64,000 bases of DNA from NCBI RefSeq assembly GCF_001879205.1, contig NZ_MLFK01000005.1:372001-436000 (forward strand). The letters run 5' to 3'. The DNA comes from Flavobacterium johnsoniae (GTDB lineage Bacteria > Bacteroidota > Bacteroidia > Flavobacteriales > Flavobacteriaceae). Below, one piece after another: positions 28,702-38,038 of the stretch (positions are counted from its first letter, which is position 1; each line of letters starts with the position of its first letter). A program made the translations under genes and the position numbers. Under the pieces are notes generated by a model that worked only from the letters and a program-made list of their open reading frames with translations, was not told the origin of the DNA and did not search any database.

Positions 28702-28808
28702 AATTATTTGAATTTGGCTGTAATAAATTTAGAGTTTAAGATAGCCTGCCTTTCGCTCAAAAAAGGCAGGTATCACTCAAACTAATCTAGCTATATTACA
28801 ATGTTAGA

Positions 28809-29891
28809 TTATTTTTTAACTATCGTACAAGTTGCTGTTGCCGGATAACCATTGCTTACAGGATCAACTTCATCAATTTTGAAAGTTACTTCGTAGACTC
28901 CCGCTTCCGGAATGTCGTAAGCACCTCCATTATCTAAATTAATAGTATTTGTAGAAGGGTCTGCTGGTCCATAATTGATAGTCCAGCTATTGTTTAGTCT
29001 AAATTTTAATGCTCCTGTTACTAAATTGGCTGTAATTTTCCATGTTTTTGTTTGATGATCGTAGTTCATAGGTGTACTGTTATCCCAGCCGCCGGCTTGA
29101 GAAGTTCCAACAATTCCCCATGAATACGGTGTTGAGCTCCATTTTAAAGTATTTAAATTTGCTTTTATTTGATAAGAACCGGCACCCGGAAGAACGAAGT
29201 TGGTATCGCTCATATTTTTTAGATCACTGTTTGTTGCTCCTGCACCGTAGAATTGAGTCCAATTTCTGGCTTTGTTAAATTTAAAAATTGGATCTCTATC
29301 AGCAGCAAGTGTCATGTAGCCCTGATAAACGCCTACTTGAATTTCATTTAATGATGCCGCCGTTTCTACATTCCATTCGCCCTGATAACTTCCCGGCATA
29401 TAGATTTCGCCCATAACAACAGTTTTAAGGTAAGGCGTAACTGTTATTGTAATAGGATCTGAATAAATTCTATGATCCATAGTCGATTCTATACGAATTA
29501 CTAATTCTCCTGCAGTGTCAGGTTTTAGACCTAAATCTGTGGCAATTTTATTTAATTCTGCTCCGGTAAATGATTTGCTTAAAACATCTTGACCTGCATC
29601 AATTCGTTTGGCTTTCTGCCAGGCTTCGCTTCCTTTAATGTCTGTAGTTAAATCAAATTGTATTGCATAACTCACAGGTGCACTAATAGGATATGTTACT
29701 TTTGGCCATGAAATAAGTAAGGCCGGCTGATCTGAAACGTCTTCTTTAAGTACAATTGTACTTGATGAGGCTTCTATCGCAGAAGGAAAAGTGACTGTTG
29801 CTAAGGTTGTTAATTGTCCTTCGGTTTCGCAGGAAGCAGCTAAAAAAAGCAAACTGCCTAATACGAATAATTTATTAATATATTTTTTCAT
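28809..29891 (-). CDS. susE: SusE-like outer-membrane starch-binding lipoprotein
   Basis: A 360-residue lipoprotein (LAASC, Cys21). The N-terminal Ig-like SusE domain is about 30-150 (SSTIVLKEDVSDQPALLISW). Two tandem starch-binding-like beta domains follow (about 155-255 and 258-355, the second with WGIVGTSQAGGWDNSTPM). SusE/SusF proteins bind starch at the cell surface without hydrolysing it. The gene sits 14 bp downstream of susD in the same operon. Confidence 0.85.
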   Translation of the reverse strand: MKKYINKLFVLGSLLFLAASCETEGQLTTLATVTFPSAIEASSSTIVLKEDVSDQPALLISWPKVTYPISAPVSYAIQFDLTTDIKGSEAWQKAKRIDAGQDVLSKSFTGAELNKIATDLGLKPDTAGELVIRIESTMDHRIYSDPITITVTPYLKTVVMGEIYMPGSYQGEWNVETAASLNEIQVGVYQGYMTLAADRDPIFKFNKARNWTQFYGAGATNSDLKNMSDTNFVLPGAGSYQIKANLNTLKWSSTPYSWGIVGTSQAGGWDNSTPMNYDHQTKTWKITANLVTGALKFRLNNSWTINYGPADPSTNTINLDNGGAYDIPEAGVYEVTFKIDEVDPVSNGYPATATCTIVKK

Positions 29892-29905
29892 AATAGTTTT
29901 TGTTT

Positions 29906-31414
29906 TTAATAACCCGGGTTTTGTTTAAGTCCACGATTTGCATCTAACGCTGATGTTGGAATTGGGAACAATTTTCTGAAAGATGGAGATGCTGGTCGGA
30001 ATTCGTTTGCCAGTAAAAATTTGTCAAAACGAATCATATCCTGTCTCCTGTGGCCTTCCCAGTTTAATTCAAATCCTCTTTCATTGTAAATATCATCAAG
30101 AGTAGGATTGTGGTCTAAAGCAGCTAATCCTGCACGTTGTCTGATTTGATCTATAAAAGGCTTTGCAGCCGCAGAATTTCCTAAACGCGCATTACATTCT
30201 GCCATCATTAAAATTACATCAGCATATCTGTAAATAGGGAAGTCGTTCGAAGCGCCGCCGCCGCTTTTTACACCTGCCGGATAAAACTTCACATTACGAA
30301 CTCCTGCCTGCGGTGCAGCTCCCGGATTGTCTAACGAAGCAACATCGAGCGTATAATTAAATCCTCCCGGCTGTTCTCCAAACAAAAATTGTTTTCTTCG
30401 AATATCGTTTACGTCATATTTCAGAAAGAAATCTTTTGGAACTATAGTTCCATTCCAGCCGCTTAATCCAAACATATTTGTACCCTGCGGACCGTATACA
30501 CTGCGAACTGCATAAACATTTCGAGAAACAAGATCGAGAGTTGCGTAAATAGGCAGGATCGTTTCATCGTCTGGAAGGACGTCACCAAATAATTCATAAT
30601 ATTTATTTTTTAACGGACTTGCATCGTTTGCCTCGCCAGAATGCAGTGAAAAACCGCCTTCGCTTACTTTGTTACAAGCGGCTAAACACTCAGTCCATTT
30701 TGCTTGTCCTGTATATACTTCGGCATTTAAATATACTTTTGCTAATAAAGTATAACCAGCCCATTTATTGAATCTTCCGTAGTAATTACCACCTTTTGTA
30801 ACTGAAAGTAATTCTACATTTTCGGTCAGTTCTTTTACTATAAAATCAAAAACTTCTTTACGGCTTGACTGCGGGATTTTATCAACAGTAATATTGTTGT
30901 CTGTATAAAAAGGAACATCGCCAAAATCATCAATCAATAAGTAATAAAAGAAAGCTCTCAGTACTTTTGCTTCGGCGATTTTTGAAGGTTCTGCATTTCC
31001 TTTTTCTAATAATTCAACTGCTAAATTGGCATTGAAAATACCTTTATACAACCAGTTCCATGTATTGTTGATGATAAATTCTGAAGGAAGCCATTCGTGT
31101 TTGTGTAAACGGGCAAAATCCTGCTGCCAGTTACCGTCATTTCTATGCGGAATTACCTGCTCATCTGATGACATACAATTCATGTCGTACCAGCCGTTAT
31201 CTGCTCCTGCATAACCTACGCCTAGTACACCTTTACGTTCAAAATCACCCGGAATTTCTGCATAAACACTGGCAAGAGCTATATTGGCTCCTTCCGGAGT
31301 TCCATAAAAGCTGTCCGGCTGATATTTGTCGTAAATATTTTCGTTTATATCTGTACAGCTGAAAAGTGTCAGGAAACATGCGCTTCCTGCTATTACTATA
31401 TTTTTAATTTTCAT
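29906..31414 (-). CDS. susD: SusD/RagB-family glycan-binding lipoprotein
   Basis: A 502-residue lipoprotein (TLFSC near residue 20). It has the helical TPR-like SusD fold: an N-terminal NENIYDKYQPDSFYGT segment, ALRAFFYYLLIDDFGDVPF-type helices (here VLRAFFYYLLIDDFGDVPFY), and the C-terminal RQRAG and ERGFELNWEGHRRQDMIRF motifs typical of SusD. It forms the lid of the SusC transporter at the outer membrane and binds the glycan. It follows susC with a 8 bp gap. Confidence 0.93.
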   Translation of the reverse strand: MKIKNIVIAGSACFLTLFSCTDINENIYDKYQPDSFYGTPEGANIALASVYAEIPGDFERKGVLGVGYAGADNGWYDMNCMSSDEQVIPHRNDGNWQQDFARLHKHEWLPSEFIINNTWNWLYKGIFNANLAVELLEKGNAEPSKIAEAKVLRAFFYYLLIDDFGDVPFYTDNNITVDKIPQSSRKEVFDFIVKELTENVELLSVTKGGNYYGRFNKWAGYTLLAKVYLNAEVYTGQAKWTECLAACNKVSEGGFSLHSGEANDASPLKNKYYELFGDVLPDDETILPIYATLDLVSRNVYAVRSVYGPQGTNMFGLSGWNGTIVPKDFFLKYDVNDIRRKQFLFGEQPGGFNYTLDVASLDNPGAAPQAGVRNVKFYPAGVKSGGGASNDFPIYRYADVILMMAECNARLGNSAAAKPFIDQIRQRAGLAALDHNPTLDDIYNERGFELNWEGHRRQDMIRFDKFLLANEFRPASPSFRKLFPIPTSALDANRGLKQNPGY

Positions 31415-31422
31415 TTCTTCTA

Positions 31423-34400
31423 CTATTTAAATTTTACAGTCAAACCAAATGCAACACTTCTGGTACGAGGATAAATTCCTTTATCGCCGCCAAAGTTATC
31501 ATTAGGGTCACCACTTCCGCTTATGTTCAATTCCGGATCAACACCTGTGTAATCTGTAATTAACAGTAAATTATTTCCAGTAAGAGAAAGGCGTACAGAG
31601 TCTACATATTTATCTGTAAAGCGGAAAGTATATCCGGCAGTAACATTTTCTAAACGAACAAATGAACCATCTTCTAACCATGCATCAGATCCGTATGGAG
31701 AAGAAAAAATTCCTCTTTCAACAGCACTTTGTAAAACATTCGAACTACCTGTGTTTTCAAGCATGCTTAATCGTTGATTAAGATTGTTGTAAATTTTATT
31801 TCCTCCTGAACCTCTTACTAACATAGAAGCATCAAAGTTTTTGTATCTGTAAGACGGATTAAAGGCAAAAGTGTAAGTTGGCAGTGCAGAACCTGCATAA
31901 TAACGATCTGCGCTTGTAGCTCCCTGATCTATTTTACCGTCTCCATCGCGGTCCTTTACGGTTTCTACACCATTACTATTTGTACCTGTACTTTCTAAAA
32001 TATAAAATGAACCAATTGGTTTTCCCTGAACTAATAATGAGTTTGGCGCACCCCAGTTTACAAAGTTTGTATTTAAAGGAATACCGTTAATGCTTCCGCT
32101 TAAATTAAGAACTTCGTTTTTCATAAAAGACACATTTCCTGCTATTGTCAGCGTGCTGTTATCTGTTCTAATAACATCATAAGCAAGAGCAGCTTCTAAA
32201 CCTTTGTTAGAAATGCTTCCCACATTGGCTTTAATTTTATTATACGGATAAGGAGGCTGAGGTACGGTATAATCAAATAAAAGATTATCAGTTCTGGAAT
32301 CGTAAACATCAATGCTTCCTCTTAATCTGTTGTCTAAAAGAGCAAAATCAAGTCCAAGATTGGTTTGTTTTTTAGTTTCCCATTTTAAATCAGCATTTGC
32401 ATTTTGAGAAATACCAAAATTGGTAATGATAGATCCTCCAAAATAAATATTTCCTGCGCTGTCAACTAATGGAAGGGAAGTCTGCGGATAAAGTCCCTGC
32501 TGGTTTCCTGTTTCACCATAACCGGCACGCAGTTTTAATTCGCTGAACAAAGTCTGGTTCATCATAAAAGGCTCTTTGTTAATCTGCCACGCAACAGATG
32601 CTGAAGGGAAATTCCCCCATTTGTTGTTGGTGCCAAATACAGATGAACCGTCACGTCTGATACTTGCCGTTAGTAAATAACGATCTAATAAAGAGTAGTT
32701 TAATCTTCCTAAATAAGAAACCAATGATCTGTCATTTTTATAAGATCTAATGTCTCCGGTTCGTACCTTTGATAAGTCTCCAAACTGAAGTGCATTATAA
32801 GTCGCTTCATCACTTATAAAACCTCTTGCCTGAGTATAATTGCCCTGATAAGTCTGACTTTGCCATTCGTATAAAGCCAATGCATTAAAACTGTGGATTC
32901 CGAAAGTTTTTTTATAAGTAAGGCTTAAATTGGTTAATTTTTCGTTTTGTTTTTTATTGTCGATGTTAGCAAAACCATGCTGTTCAACGGCATTAAAATC
33001 TGTTGACTCTGCCGGCATATAATAACCTGCTGTATAGTTTGTTTTTCTCCAGCTTCCAAACCAGTTTGCGCTAAAACCTTTACCTAAATCAAGATCGGCT
33101 TTTAAGCTTCCAAATAAATTATCTTCTTGTCTTTCATTTGTAACTTCTTGCGCAGCTGCATAAGGATTTAAGTAATGAAATACCGCAGGATCTGTAAAAT
33201 AAGTTCCATCAGGATTATAAACAGGATCTGTTGGTCTTGCTAATAATGCATTTGTAATTAAGTTTGATGTATAAGCAACGGTACCAATACTTCCAATACT
33301 GCTGGTAATATTATTTACTCCGGAGTTTAAATTAAAAGTCAATTTTAATTTATCATTAAGAGCCATTTGTGTCGCCTGAATACGTCCGATGTATTTTTGG
33401 TTGTTTGAATTAATTACAACACCATCCTGCATAATAGCCGTTATAGATGCTCTGTAGTTAAATTTATCTGTTCCACCGCCAAATGATAATGTATGAGTCT
33501 GTGTGATTCCGGTTTCTGTTAAAAGACCGTACCAGTTTGTATTTGAACCATGATTTGCAGAAGCCGGAACACCATATTTTTGACCAGTTTCCCACCATTG
33601 GTCTGCACTTAGCATATCCAGTTTTTTTGGAATAAAATCAACAGAAGTTGATCCTGTATATTCGATCGTAGTTTTTCCTGCTTTGTTTTTCTTTGTCGTT
33701 ACAATGATTATACCAGGTGCACCTCTCGAACCATAAACAGCAGTTGCAGAAGCATCTTTTAAAATATCGATACTTTCAATCTCACTTGGCGGAACCTGAT
33801 TTAGTAAATCCATATTTCCCTGAATTCCGTCTACAACTACCAAAGGATCATTTCCTCCAATTAAAGAAGAAACACCACGAATACGAACACTTGGTCCGGA
33901 ACCAGGCTCGCTTCCTATTTGAGTGATATTAACTCCGGCAGCTTTTCCGGAAATCAATTGTAAAGGATTTACAATCGCACCCTGATTCATATCTTTTGCT
34001 GCAATTGAAGAAACAGCTCCTGTTACATCTTTTTTGACTGTACTTCCATAACCAACCACTACAATTTCCTGAAGATCTGTCGCATCCGGAAAAAGCTGAA
34101 TGTTTATTACCGTTTGATTTGCGGTTACTTTTTTCTCTTTATATCCCACAAAAGAAACAATAATTACAGCCTGAGCACTTTCGACAGTAAGTTTGTATTT
34201 TCCGTCAAAATCCGTTACCATTCCGTTTTTCGTTCCTTCTTCAGTAACAGAAGCGCCGGGCAAAGGCAGTCCGTTTTCATCTGTAATAATACCAGAAACG
34301 GTTTGTTTTTGAAATTGGATCACCTGTGTTTTCAGCTCGGGTTTTTTAAGGATAATCTGGGTGTCCCTGATTTTAAATTCAGTTGGAGTTCCTTTAAAAA

Positions 34401-34695
34401 GTTTATCTAAAACAACATATATCGATTGGTCTTTTACAGAAATAGAAACAGTTCTGTCTAAGTCAATATCATTTAGTTTGTAAATAAACCTGAAATCTGT
34501 TTTTTGTTCAATGGTCTCAATAACCTTTTCGATTGTTGAATTATTTAACTCAAGGGTAACTTTTGTTTTTTGGGCATAAGTATTCCCTCTAATATTAAAC
34601 ATGGCGACCAATATGAGTAGTGTAGTTAGTTTCAATTTTAGGTCATTTTGGAACACTCGGTATAGAAACCCAGTGTTCTTAGATTTTTTTTTCAT
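31423..34695 (-). CDS. susC: SusC/RagA TonB-dependent transporter with STN signalling domain
   Basis: A 1,090-residue outer-membrane transporter. In order: signal peptide (to about 41), STN domain (about 43-115, VTLELNNSTIEKVIETIEQK), carboxypeptidase-D regulatory-like domain (about 130-205), plug (about 210-330, with ESIDILKDASATAVYGSRG) and a 22-strand-type barrel ending in the aromatic-rich VAFGLTVKFK. It imports glycan fragments using TonB energy. The STN domain is the part that talks to FecR-type anti-sigma factors, and such a gene lies directly upstream, so this transporter likely also senses its substrate. Confidence 0.95.
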   Translation of the reverse strand: MKKKSKNTGFLYRVFQNDLKLKLTTLLILVAMFNIRGNTYAQKTKVTLELNNSTIEKVIETIEQKTDFRFIYKLNDIDLDRTVSISVKDQSIYVVLDKLFKGTPTEFKIRDTQIILKKPELKTQVIQFQKQTVSGIITDENGLPLPGASVTEEGTKNGMVTDFDGKYKLTVESAQAVIIVSFVGYKEKKVTANQTVINIQLFPDATDLQEIVVVGYGSTVKKDVTGAVSSIAAKDMNQGAIVNPLQLISGKAAGVNITQIGSEPGSGPSVRIRGVSSLIGGNDPLVVVDGIQGNMDLLNQVPPSEIESIDILKDASATAVYGSRGAPGIIIVTTKKNKAGKTTIEYTGSTSVDFIPKKLDMLSADQWWETGQKYGVPASANHGSNTNWYGLLTETGITQTHTLSFGGGTDKFNYRASITAIMQDGVVINSNNQKYIGRIQATQMALNDKLKLTFNLNSGVNNITSSIGSIGTVAYTSNLITNALLARPTDPVYNPDGTYFTDPAVFHYLNPYAAAQEVTNERQEDNLFGSLKADLDLGKGFSANWFGSWRKTNYTAGYYMPAESTDFNAVEQHGFANIDNKKQNEKLTNLSLTYKKTFGIHSFNALALYEWQSQTYQGNYTQARGFISDEATYNALQFGDLSKVRTGDIRSYKNDRSLVSYLGRLNYSLLDRYLLTASIRRDGSSVFGTNNKWGNFPSASVAWQINKEPFMMNQTLFSELKLRAGYGETGNQQGLYPQTSLPLVDSAGNIYFGGSIITNFGISQNANADLKWETKKQTNLGLDFALLDNRLRGSIDVYDSRTDNLLFDYTVPQPPYPYNKIKANVGSISNKGLEAALAYDVIRTDNSTLTIAGNVSFMKNEVLNLSGSINGIPLNTNFVNWGAPNSLLVQGKPIGSFYILESTGTNSNGVETVKDRDGDGKIDQGATSADRYYAGSALPTYTFAFNPSYRYKNFDASMLVRGSGGNKIYNNLNQRLSMLENTGSSNVLQSAVERGIFSSPYGSDAWLEDGSFVRLENVTAGYTFRFTDKYVDSVRLSLTGNNLLLITDYTGVDPELNISGSGDPNDNFGGDKGIYPRTRSVAFGLTVKFK

Positions 34696-34744
34696 AATTT
34701 TGTTAATTGATTGTAGTTAATTCGTTATATTCAATCACTTAGTT

Positions 34745-34775
34745 AATCGGAAATTGTTCGCAGCTCTTTCCGATT
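34745..34775. promoter_or_regulatory. hairpin between fecR and susC
   Basis: AATCGGAAA (34745-34753) and TTTCCGATT (34767-34775) form a 9 bp stem with a 13 nt loop, about 50 bp upstream of susC. The T-run lies on the plus-strand side, so for leftward transcription it is not a classic terminator. It may shape the susC leader, or terminate an antisense transcript reading rightward into fecR. Confidence 0.5.
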
Positions 34776-34826
34776 TTTTTATTCCCGTAATTTTATTCCA
34801 TCATATTTTTTTATTGGTTTTAGTGG

Positions 34827-36005
34827 TTATTTAATTAGTATCTGATCGTTTTTTATAGTGTAATTAATACCGTGAATGTCGTTGAAGTAACTCATCACCT
34901 TATCAATAGATTCATCGCCAAAACTTGCATTGAATTTTTCGTTGGCCAGCTTCTCATTTTTGTTTACAATTGTAACATTATAGCGTCTTTCCAGTTTGGT
35001 AATAATGTTTTTGAAAGTCATGTTTCTAAAAGTCAGTCCGCCATTTACCCATGAAGTATAGATGTCTGTAATGACAGCTTTGGTCGAAATTTTGGCATTT
35101 TCTTTATTAAAACTTCCTTTAAATCCGGGTTTTAAGATTGTGTTTTTTGCAGCGTCAAATTCTGTTTTTGATTCATACATTCCCACAGATCCTTCAACCA
35201 AAACAACATCTGTCGAGGCATCTTCAGGATAATTTGACACATTGAAATGAGTTCCTAAAACTCTAACATTCAATTCATCAGCATTTACGATAAAAGGGTG
35301 TTTTTTGTCTTTTGCTACATCAAAAAAAGCTTCTCCATTAAGAAAAACCTGTCTGTTCTCGCCGGCAATAAATTTTACCGGATATTTTAAAGTCGTTCCT
35401 GAGTTTAAGTGAACAAATGTCCCGTCTGACAATTGAAGGCGGAATTTTTTTCCATAGGGAATTTTAATCGTGTTGTAAACTAATTTTTCGTTGTCTAAAC
35501 TATTTTCATACACTATTTTGTCGCCATTTTGGTTCCCAACGATATTGCCATTTGCATCTTTTACCTGTGCTGAGGTCTGTTCAGACAAAATTTGAGTTTC
35601 GCCATTTTCTAACTGCAGTACAATGTCAGAGCTTTTGAAGTTAAACTCTTTTTCAAGAGGTTTGTCTGAAATGTTTTGTTTGTAGAAAAAGCCAATTCCC
35701 AATAAAACCACAATCGAGGCGGCAATAGAAATGTATTTTCTCAAATTCGATTTCCTTTCCGGAAGTTCAATTACAGATTCTTGTTCTTTTGAAGCAGATA
35801 AGATATTCATAAAAATGTCATCTGCAGTTTTTTTATCCATTTGAGGCATTTCGCTAAGAAGATTTTGAATGTCTTCAACGGTTGGGAAATCATCTGTAAG
35901 CTGGTTTTTTTTGTAATAGGCAATTACCTCGTTTGTTTCTTCGGGCGTACATTGGTTTAAAACAAACTTTTGCAAAAGGCTTTTTATTTCAGAGTTTGAA
36001 TTCAT
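34827..36005 (-). CDS. FecR-family anti-sigma factor
   Basis: A 392-residue protein with a cytoplasmic N-terminal anti-sigma region (1-85), one membrane helix (about 90-109), a periplasmic FecR domain (about 170-275, LVYNTIKIPYGKKFRLQLSDG) and a C-terminal DUF4974/secretin-like domain (about 320-392). It should hold the ECF sigma factor inactive until the STN domain of the loaded SusC contacts it. It lies between the sigma gene and susC. A 296 bp gap with a terminator separates it from the sigma gene, so the two are transcribed separately. Confidence 0.9.
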   Translation of the reverse strand: MNSNSEIKSLLQKFVLNQCTPEETNEVIAYYKKNQLTDDFPTVEDIQNLLSEMPQMDKKTADDIFMNILSASKEQESVIELPERKSNLRKYISIAASIVVLLGIGFFYKQNISDKPLEKEFNFKSSDIVLQLENGETQILSEQTSAQVKDANGNIVGNQNGDKIVYENSLDNEKLVYNTIKIPYGKKFRLQLSDGTFVHLNSGTTLKYPVKFIAGENRQVFLNGEAFFDVAKDKKHPFIVNADELNVRVLGTHFNVSNYPEDASTDVVLVEGSVGMYESKTEFDAAKNTILKPGFKGSFNKENAKISTKAVITDIYTSWVNGGLTFRNMTFKNIITKLERRYNVTIVNKNEKLANEKFNASFGDESIDKVMSYFNDIHGINYTIKNDQILIK

Positions 36006-36171
36006 TACGAATTGTTTTTGGTGGGGTTTTTATATAATACAGTTGAAAAGGATTTGAGTACTACTCAAACGTTGTAAATTTTTAAATTTTAACATTTGGA
36101 TGTTGTTTTTAAATTGTAAAGCATTGATTTTAAGTAATTATTAAAAAATATTTTTTTTGAGGTAAGTAGAA

Positions 36172-36204
36172 ATCTTTGTCAAAGTTTAAAACTTTGACAA
36201 AGAT
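36172..36204. repeat. 33 bp perfect inverted repeat upstream of fecR
   Basis: Arms 36172-36187 and 36189-36204 are perfectly complementary around a single central A (core CTTTGTCAAAGTTT / AAACTTTGACAAAG). It lies 168 bp upstream of the fecR start and has no T-run of its own. It may be a dispersed repeat or a regulatory site. Confidence 0.75.
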
Positions 36205-36250
36205 GAACTGCAAAAATGTTAATCATAGTCTAAATGAAATGGTAGCCACA

Positions 36251-36279
36251 AAAAAAAAATCACCCTAAAAGAGTGATTT
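36251..36279 (-). terminator. terminator of the ECF sigma gene
   Basis: AAATCAC (36257-36263) / GTGATTT (36273-36279). On the minus strand the stem is followed by a run of nine T. It lies 23 bp after the sigma stop codon and isolates that gene from fecR. Confidence 0.8.
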
Positions 36280-36301
36280 AATTGGTTAAAAATGGTTTTG
36301 G

Positions 36302-36865
36302 TTAGATAATCTCATCATGAACTTGAAAAAAGACTCGCATCGATTCTAATGCCTTGCTCATTTGGTTCCTGACAGTATTTATAGAGATGCCGAGTTCCTG
36401 ACTAATTTCTTCGTAACTCATGCCTTTCTTTCGTGACATTTTAAAAATTTGTTTCCGCTTTGGCGGTAATTGTTTCATCGCCTGTTTTTGAAGTTTTTTA
36501 CAATCTTCTTCGCGAATAGAGTAATCTCCGTATTCATGCGATTTTTGGCTTTCATAAAAAACAGCTTCTTTCAGTGCCAGATCATTTGCTGCTCTATTCA
36601 ATAAATTAAAGGCCTGATTTCTGGCAATTGTAAAAATATAGGCTTTAAAGGACTGTTCTAAGTTTAGGTTTTCCCGATGCTGCCATACTTTCATAAAAAC
36701 ATCCTGAACATTTTCTTCGGCAGCTTCTTTCGATTTTAATAAACTAATGCTGTAACCATAGATAACCTGATAATACAAATCAAAAAGGGAACGAAATGCT
36801 TTTTCGCTGCCATTTTTGAGTTCGCTTACCAATAATTTGTCGTTATAATCTTTGGCTTCTAACAT
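36302..36865 (-). CDS. ECF RNA polymerase sigma factor of the Sus locus
   Basis: A 187-residue sigma-70 family protein with region 2 (about 25-95, LFDLYYQVIYGYSISLLKS ... VQDVFMKVWQHR) and region 4 with its helix-turn-helix (about 125-180, GMSYEEISQELGISINTVRN). It lacks regions 1 and 3, as ECF factors do. It probably directs transcription of the downstream susC-led operon once released by FecR. It has its own promoter, at a consensus vegetative site, and its own terminator. Confidence 0.92.
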   Translation of the reverse strand: MLEAKDYNDKLLVSELKNGSEKAFRSLFDLYYQVIYGYSISLLKSKEAAEENVQDVFMKVWQHRENLNLEQSFKAYIFTIARNQAFNLLNRAANDLALKEAVFYESQKSHEYGDYSIREEDCKKLQKQAMKQLPPKRKQIFKMSRKKGMSYEEISQELGISINTVRNQMSKALESMRVFFQVHDEII

Positions 36866-36945
36866 TAAATTAATTAGTTTGTATTTAAATCTAATTATAT
36901 TACGATACTATTAAAAATCGATACTCTAATGCATTGAGTGGTTAG

Positions 36946-36974
36946 CAAATATATAAAAATATTATTCGCAGCAA
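36946..36974 (-). promoter_or_regulatory. promoter of the ECF sigma gene
   Basis: On the minus strand TTG (36974-36972), an 18 nt spacer and TATATTTG (36953-36946) match the Bacteroidota vegetative consensus. The leader would be about 75 nt. Confidence 0.65.
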
Positions 36975-37178
36975 AAAATGCCAAAAAAAACTTATTTCTG
37001 TTTTTTTAAGTTTATTTCGGCTGAAATCTCAGTAAACACGGTGTTAAAATGCTTTTTGTCAAGTTGATATCTTTTTGGCTAAAATTTTAAAAATTAACTA
37101 TAAGTAAGTTGTGTTTTTGAGAATATTCTTATTGTAGTTCCAAATACATAAAAACTTTAAAACAGAAAATTGTAAAAA

Positions 37179-37217
37179 AAATCCTTTTGTCTTTTCCTGA
37201 TTAAGACAAAAGGATTT
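37179..37217 (-). terminator. terminator of the ACT-domain protein gene
   Basis: AAATCCTTTTGTCTT / AAGACAAAAGGATTT, perfect 15 bp arms with a 9 nt loop. A T-run follows on the minus strand. Confidence 0.85.
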
Positions 37218-37262
37218 ATAATTCCGAATCGTTTAATGATTCTTAATTTCTATAATTTCAGA

Positions 37263-37919
37263 TTAGTTTTTCAAATCTTTGATTACTTTAAAAGCAACAT
37301 CAACCTGATCTTCACCAACCAAAATTGTAAATTCATTTGAAGTAGAAATTACCTCGTTTATAATGATTCCTTCCCAAGCTAAACGCTGGAAAATAAAGTA
37401 GTAAATTCCCGGGACTACGATGTTTTCTTTCGGTAATTTTACAGTAATTGATGCTAAATTATCTAATTTTTGAATTAGTTTTTCTCTCATAAAGTGCTTT
37501 TCAACTAAATGATTTACACTGCTGCTTACCACAATATTAGTTTCGTTTACCCCACGAGAAGAGGTGTAGAAAATATCAGATAAAGCATTAATATCAGAGA
37601 TTAAGTCTGCTTGTTTGTTTAAAACAGTTTCAGATGCAGCAAAAGTGTAATCTGTTAATTCAGATCTTACGGTAATCTCACCAATGTTTTTAATTACTTT
37701 GTTGATTTTGTGGTTTAGTTTAAAATCTAATTCCTCAGTCAAACGTTTTAGAGACATTACTACCGCACCTTGTTTTACCTCCTTACCAAACTCACTTTCA
37801 AGCTCAGTCATAATGTTCCGAGAAAGAGAAGTCAGGTTAATAATCCCTAGAGATAAAGCGTTTAAGAGAAATGGTTTCGTTTTGATGTAATTTTCGACGA
37901 TTGAAGAAACGGTTTTCAT
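37263..37919 (-). CDS. ACT-domain protein, possible regulator
   Basis: A 218-residue cytoplasmic protein. The N-terminal part (about 20-70, LSRNIMTELESEFGKEVKQG) looks like a winged-helix segment. The C-terminal part (about 150-218, with PGIYYFIFQRLAWEGIIINE and FTILVGEDQVDVAFKVIKDL) fits an ACT ligand-binding domain like the one at the end of aspartokinases. There is no kinase domain, so annotation as aspartate kinase would be wrong. A small-molecule-responsive regulator is plausible. It is monocistronic. Confidence 0.65.
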   Translation of the reverse strand: MKTVSSIVENYIKTKPFLLNALSLGIINLTSLSRNIMTELESEFGKEVKQGAVVMSLKRLTEELDFKLNHKINKVIKNIGEITVRSELTDYTFAASETVLNKQADLISDINALSDIFYTSSRGVNETNIVVSSSVNHLVEKHFMREKLIQKLDNLASITVKLPKENIVVPGIYYFIFQRLAWEGIIINEVISTSNEFTILVGEDQVDVAFKVIKDLKN

Positions 37920-38038
37920 AGTTTTTTTTCTTTTTTTTTGTAACTTAATTGGGTTGGTTTAGTTAATTTGATGTTATAAATCTTAGCAAAGATAAATAAA
38001 AAAACAATTTGTTACAATTATAACAATAAAAAATTATG

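Larger units (their letters stand above)
36866..37262. other. intergenic region upstream of the sigma gene
   Basis: This 397 bp spacer is very AT-rich. It holds the sigma-gene promoter (36946-36974) and the terminator of the ACT-domain gene (37179-37217). Apart from these I see only AT-rich sequence with no credible reading frame. Confidence 0.5.

Noticed and set aside
36006..36301. A small gene in the fecR-sigma gap
   Set aside because: The gap is explained by the terminator, a perfect inverted repeat and AT-rich sequence; no frame with a plausible start and composition was found.
37263..37919. Aspartate kinase
   Set aside because: Only an ACT-like C-terminal region is present; no amino-acid kinase domain or ATP-binding motif is visible.
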